From Flavobacterium sp. (lineage in GTDB: Bacteria > Bacteroidota > Bacteroidia > Flavobacteriales > Flavobacteriaceae), in the NCBI GenBank assembly GCA_005792865.1, contig SXQR01000246.1:1-8030 (forward strand): a DNA stretch of 8,030 nucleotides, given 5' to 3'. The first letter of the stretch is position 1, and each line of letters opens with the position of its first letter. Below, piece by piece: positions 7,622 to 8,030 of this stretch. The notes beneath the pieces are model-generated. The model was not told where the DNA came from. It worked only from the letters and a program-made list of their open reading frames with translations, and did no database searches. Position numbers and translations under genes: made by a program.

Positions 7622-7699
7622 CGGGGTGTAGCGTAGCCCGGTCATCGCGCCTGGTTTGGGACCAGGAGGTCGCAGGTTCGAATCCTGCCACCCCGACCA
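7622..7699 (+). tRNA. tRNA-Pro (anticodon UGG), with encoded CCA
   Basis: The acceptor CGGGGTG (7622-7628) pairs with CACCCCG (7689-7695), followed by discriminator A7696 and an encoded CCA (7697-7699). The anticodon stem CCTGG/CCAGG encloses TTTGGGA, giving TGG (7657-7659). The T-arm GCAGGTTCGAATCCTGC is complete. It lies 9 nt after tRNA-Ser and is probably in the same transcript. Unlike tRNA-Ser, its CCA is in the DNA, where it is also part of a downstream inverted repeat. Confidence 0.97.
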
Positions 7700-7700
7700 C

Positions 7701-7736
7701 AAATCCCTTTTGCGCAGCAAAAGGGATTTTTAATTT
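7701..7736 (+). terminator. Terminator hairpin after tRNA-Pro
   Basis: AAATCCCTTTTGC (7701-7713) and GCAAAAGGGATTT (7717-7729) are perfect 13-bp inverted arms around GCA. The T-rich TTTTTAATTT stretch (7727-7736) overlaps and follows the right arm. It starts 2 nt after the tRNA-Pro CCA, as expected for the end of the tRNA transcript. The right arm overlaps the next inverted repeat. Confidence 0.8.
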
Positions 7737-7783
7737 AACGCCCGTCCAAACTTTAGTTTGGTAAGGGCGTAAATTAAAAATCC
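7724..7783. repeat. Second large inverted repeat (long two-part hairpin)
   Basis: GGATTTTTAATTTAACGCCC (7724-7743) pairs with GGGCGTAAATTAAAAATCC (7765-7783) over 19 bp with one bulged A. Inside it CCAAACT (7746-7752) pairs with AGTTTGG (7755-7761) around TT. The left arm overlaps the right arm of the tRNA terminator, so the two hairpins cannot form fully at once. Confidence 0.8.
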
Positions 7784-7830
7784 GCCGCCGCCGATAGGCG
7801 GTGGGATTTGTGGAATCACCTCCCCTAAAG

Positions 7831-7853
7831 GATCACGAGCGAAGCGAGTAATC
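7831..7853. repeat. Short palindromic element, copy 1
   Basis: Core GAGCGAAGCGA (7837-7847) is flanked by ATCAC (7832-7836) and GTAAT (7848-7852), complementary except at the middle base. An AGGAT/ATCCT pairing (7829-7833 with 7851-7855) extends the stem outward. The core with its following G is a mirror-symmetric string. Confidence 0.75.
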
Positions 7854-7881
7854 CTGCTTAAACGGGGAAATTCACCCGGAA

Positions 7882-7906
7882 GGCATAACGAGCGCAGCGA
7901 GTAATC
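7882..7906. repeat. Short palindromic element, copy 2
   Basis: Core GAGCGCAGCGA (7890-7900) lies between ATAAC (7885-7889) and GTAAT (7901-7905), with the middle base of the left arm mismatched. It shares GGCAT at its left edge with copy 3 and starts about 53 nt after copy 1. Confidence 0.75.
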
Positions 7907-7926
7907 GTCTGATAAAAGGATTTATT

Positions 7927-7950
7927 GGCATGACGAGCGCAGCGAGTAAT
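7927..7950. repeat. Short palindromic element, copy 3
   Basis: Core GAGCGCAGCGA (7935-7945) lies between ATGAC (7930-7934) and GTAAT (7946-7950), with the middle base of the left arm mismatched. The 18 bases from ACGAGC to GTAAT are identical to copy 2. Confidence 0.75.
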
Positions 7951-7955
7951 TCCGA

Positions 7956-7978
7956 ATTCGCAAGCGCAGCGCGCGAAT
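7956..7978. repeat. Short palindromic element, diverged copy 4
   Basis: Core AAGCGCAGCGC (7962-7972) matches copies 2 and 3 at 9 of 11 positions. Its flanks ATTCGC (7956-7961) and GCGAAT (7973-7978) differ from those of the other copies yet are perfectly complementary. It ends 11 nt before the tRNA-Arg gene. Confidence 0.55.
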
Positions 7979-7989
7979 CAATCGCATAC

Positions 7990-8030
<41 letters not shown>

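Larger units (their letters stand above)
7697..7813. repeat. Outer inverted repeat enclosing the post-tRNA hairpins
   Basis: CCACAAATCCC (7697-7707) and GGGATTTGTGG (7803-7813) are perfect 11-bp inverted arms. They begin at the tRNA-Pro CCA and enclose the terminator and the second hairpin. Just inside the right arm is a third stem, CCGCC (7788-7792) and GGCGG (7797-7801) around GATA. AAATCC occurs at the left of both the first and third stems, so several alternative pairings are possible. Confidence 0.7.

Noticed and set aside
7502..7720. Small open frames across the tRNA genes, including one reading GVAGFEPATSW
   Set aside because: These are translations of the tRNA-Ser and tRNA-Pro genes and their antisense strand, a well-known source of spurious protein annotations.
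7831..7979. Possible CRISPR array
   Set aside because: Copies are few, about 23 nt, unevenly spaced (roughly 53, 45 and 27 nt), and the arms vary between copies. No cas gene is nearby.

Overview
The window looks like chromosome from a fairly G+C-rich member of the Bacteroidota, most likely Flavobacteriia. Four signs point there: a type IX secretion (T9SS) C-terminal sorting domain, a lipoprotein with acidic residues just after its lipobox cysteine, genes without Shine-Dalgarno sequences, and a tRNA promoter that fits the Bacteroidota pattern TTG-N20-TAnnTTTG. The protein families are mostly ordinary housekeeping or surface functions. I see no mobile element, CRISPR array or defence system.

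Layout. On the minus strand, a large secreted CotH-kinase protein (461-3781) is followed after 30 nt by the N-terminal part of a GH130 glycoside phosphorylase/hydrolase that runs off the left edge (430 to before 1). Divergent from them, after a 243-nt intergenic region with a long imperfect hairpin, is a pappalysin-type (M43) zinc metalloprotease lipoprotein (4025-4981), which ends at a clear intrinsic terminator. Next comes a plus-strand pair, a THUMP-like SAM-dependent methyltransferase (5036-6205) and a small exported protein of unknown function (6205-6765), coupled through TAATG. A VanX-like D-Ala-D-Ala dipeptidase (7364-6762, minus) converges on it, and the two stop codons share one TTAA.

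The right end is a tRNA region: tRNA-Ser(GCU) and tRNA-Pro(UGG) behind a good promoter, a perfect 13-bp terminator hairpin, overlapping inverted repeats up to 7813, four short palindromic elements with a common 11-nt core (7831-7979), and the 5' half of tRNA-Arg(UCU) cut by the window end.

How the genes relate. The two left genes could be co-transcribed and concern surface or carbohydrate functions, but this is only adjacency. The protease is probably its own transcription unit. The methyltransferase and small exported protein are probably translated together. The most unusual signals are non-coding: the hairpin overlapping the likely protease promoter, and the repeat-rich DNA between tRNA-Pro and tRNA-Arg.
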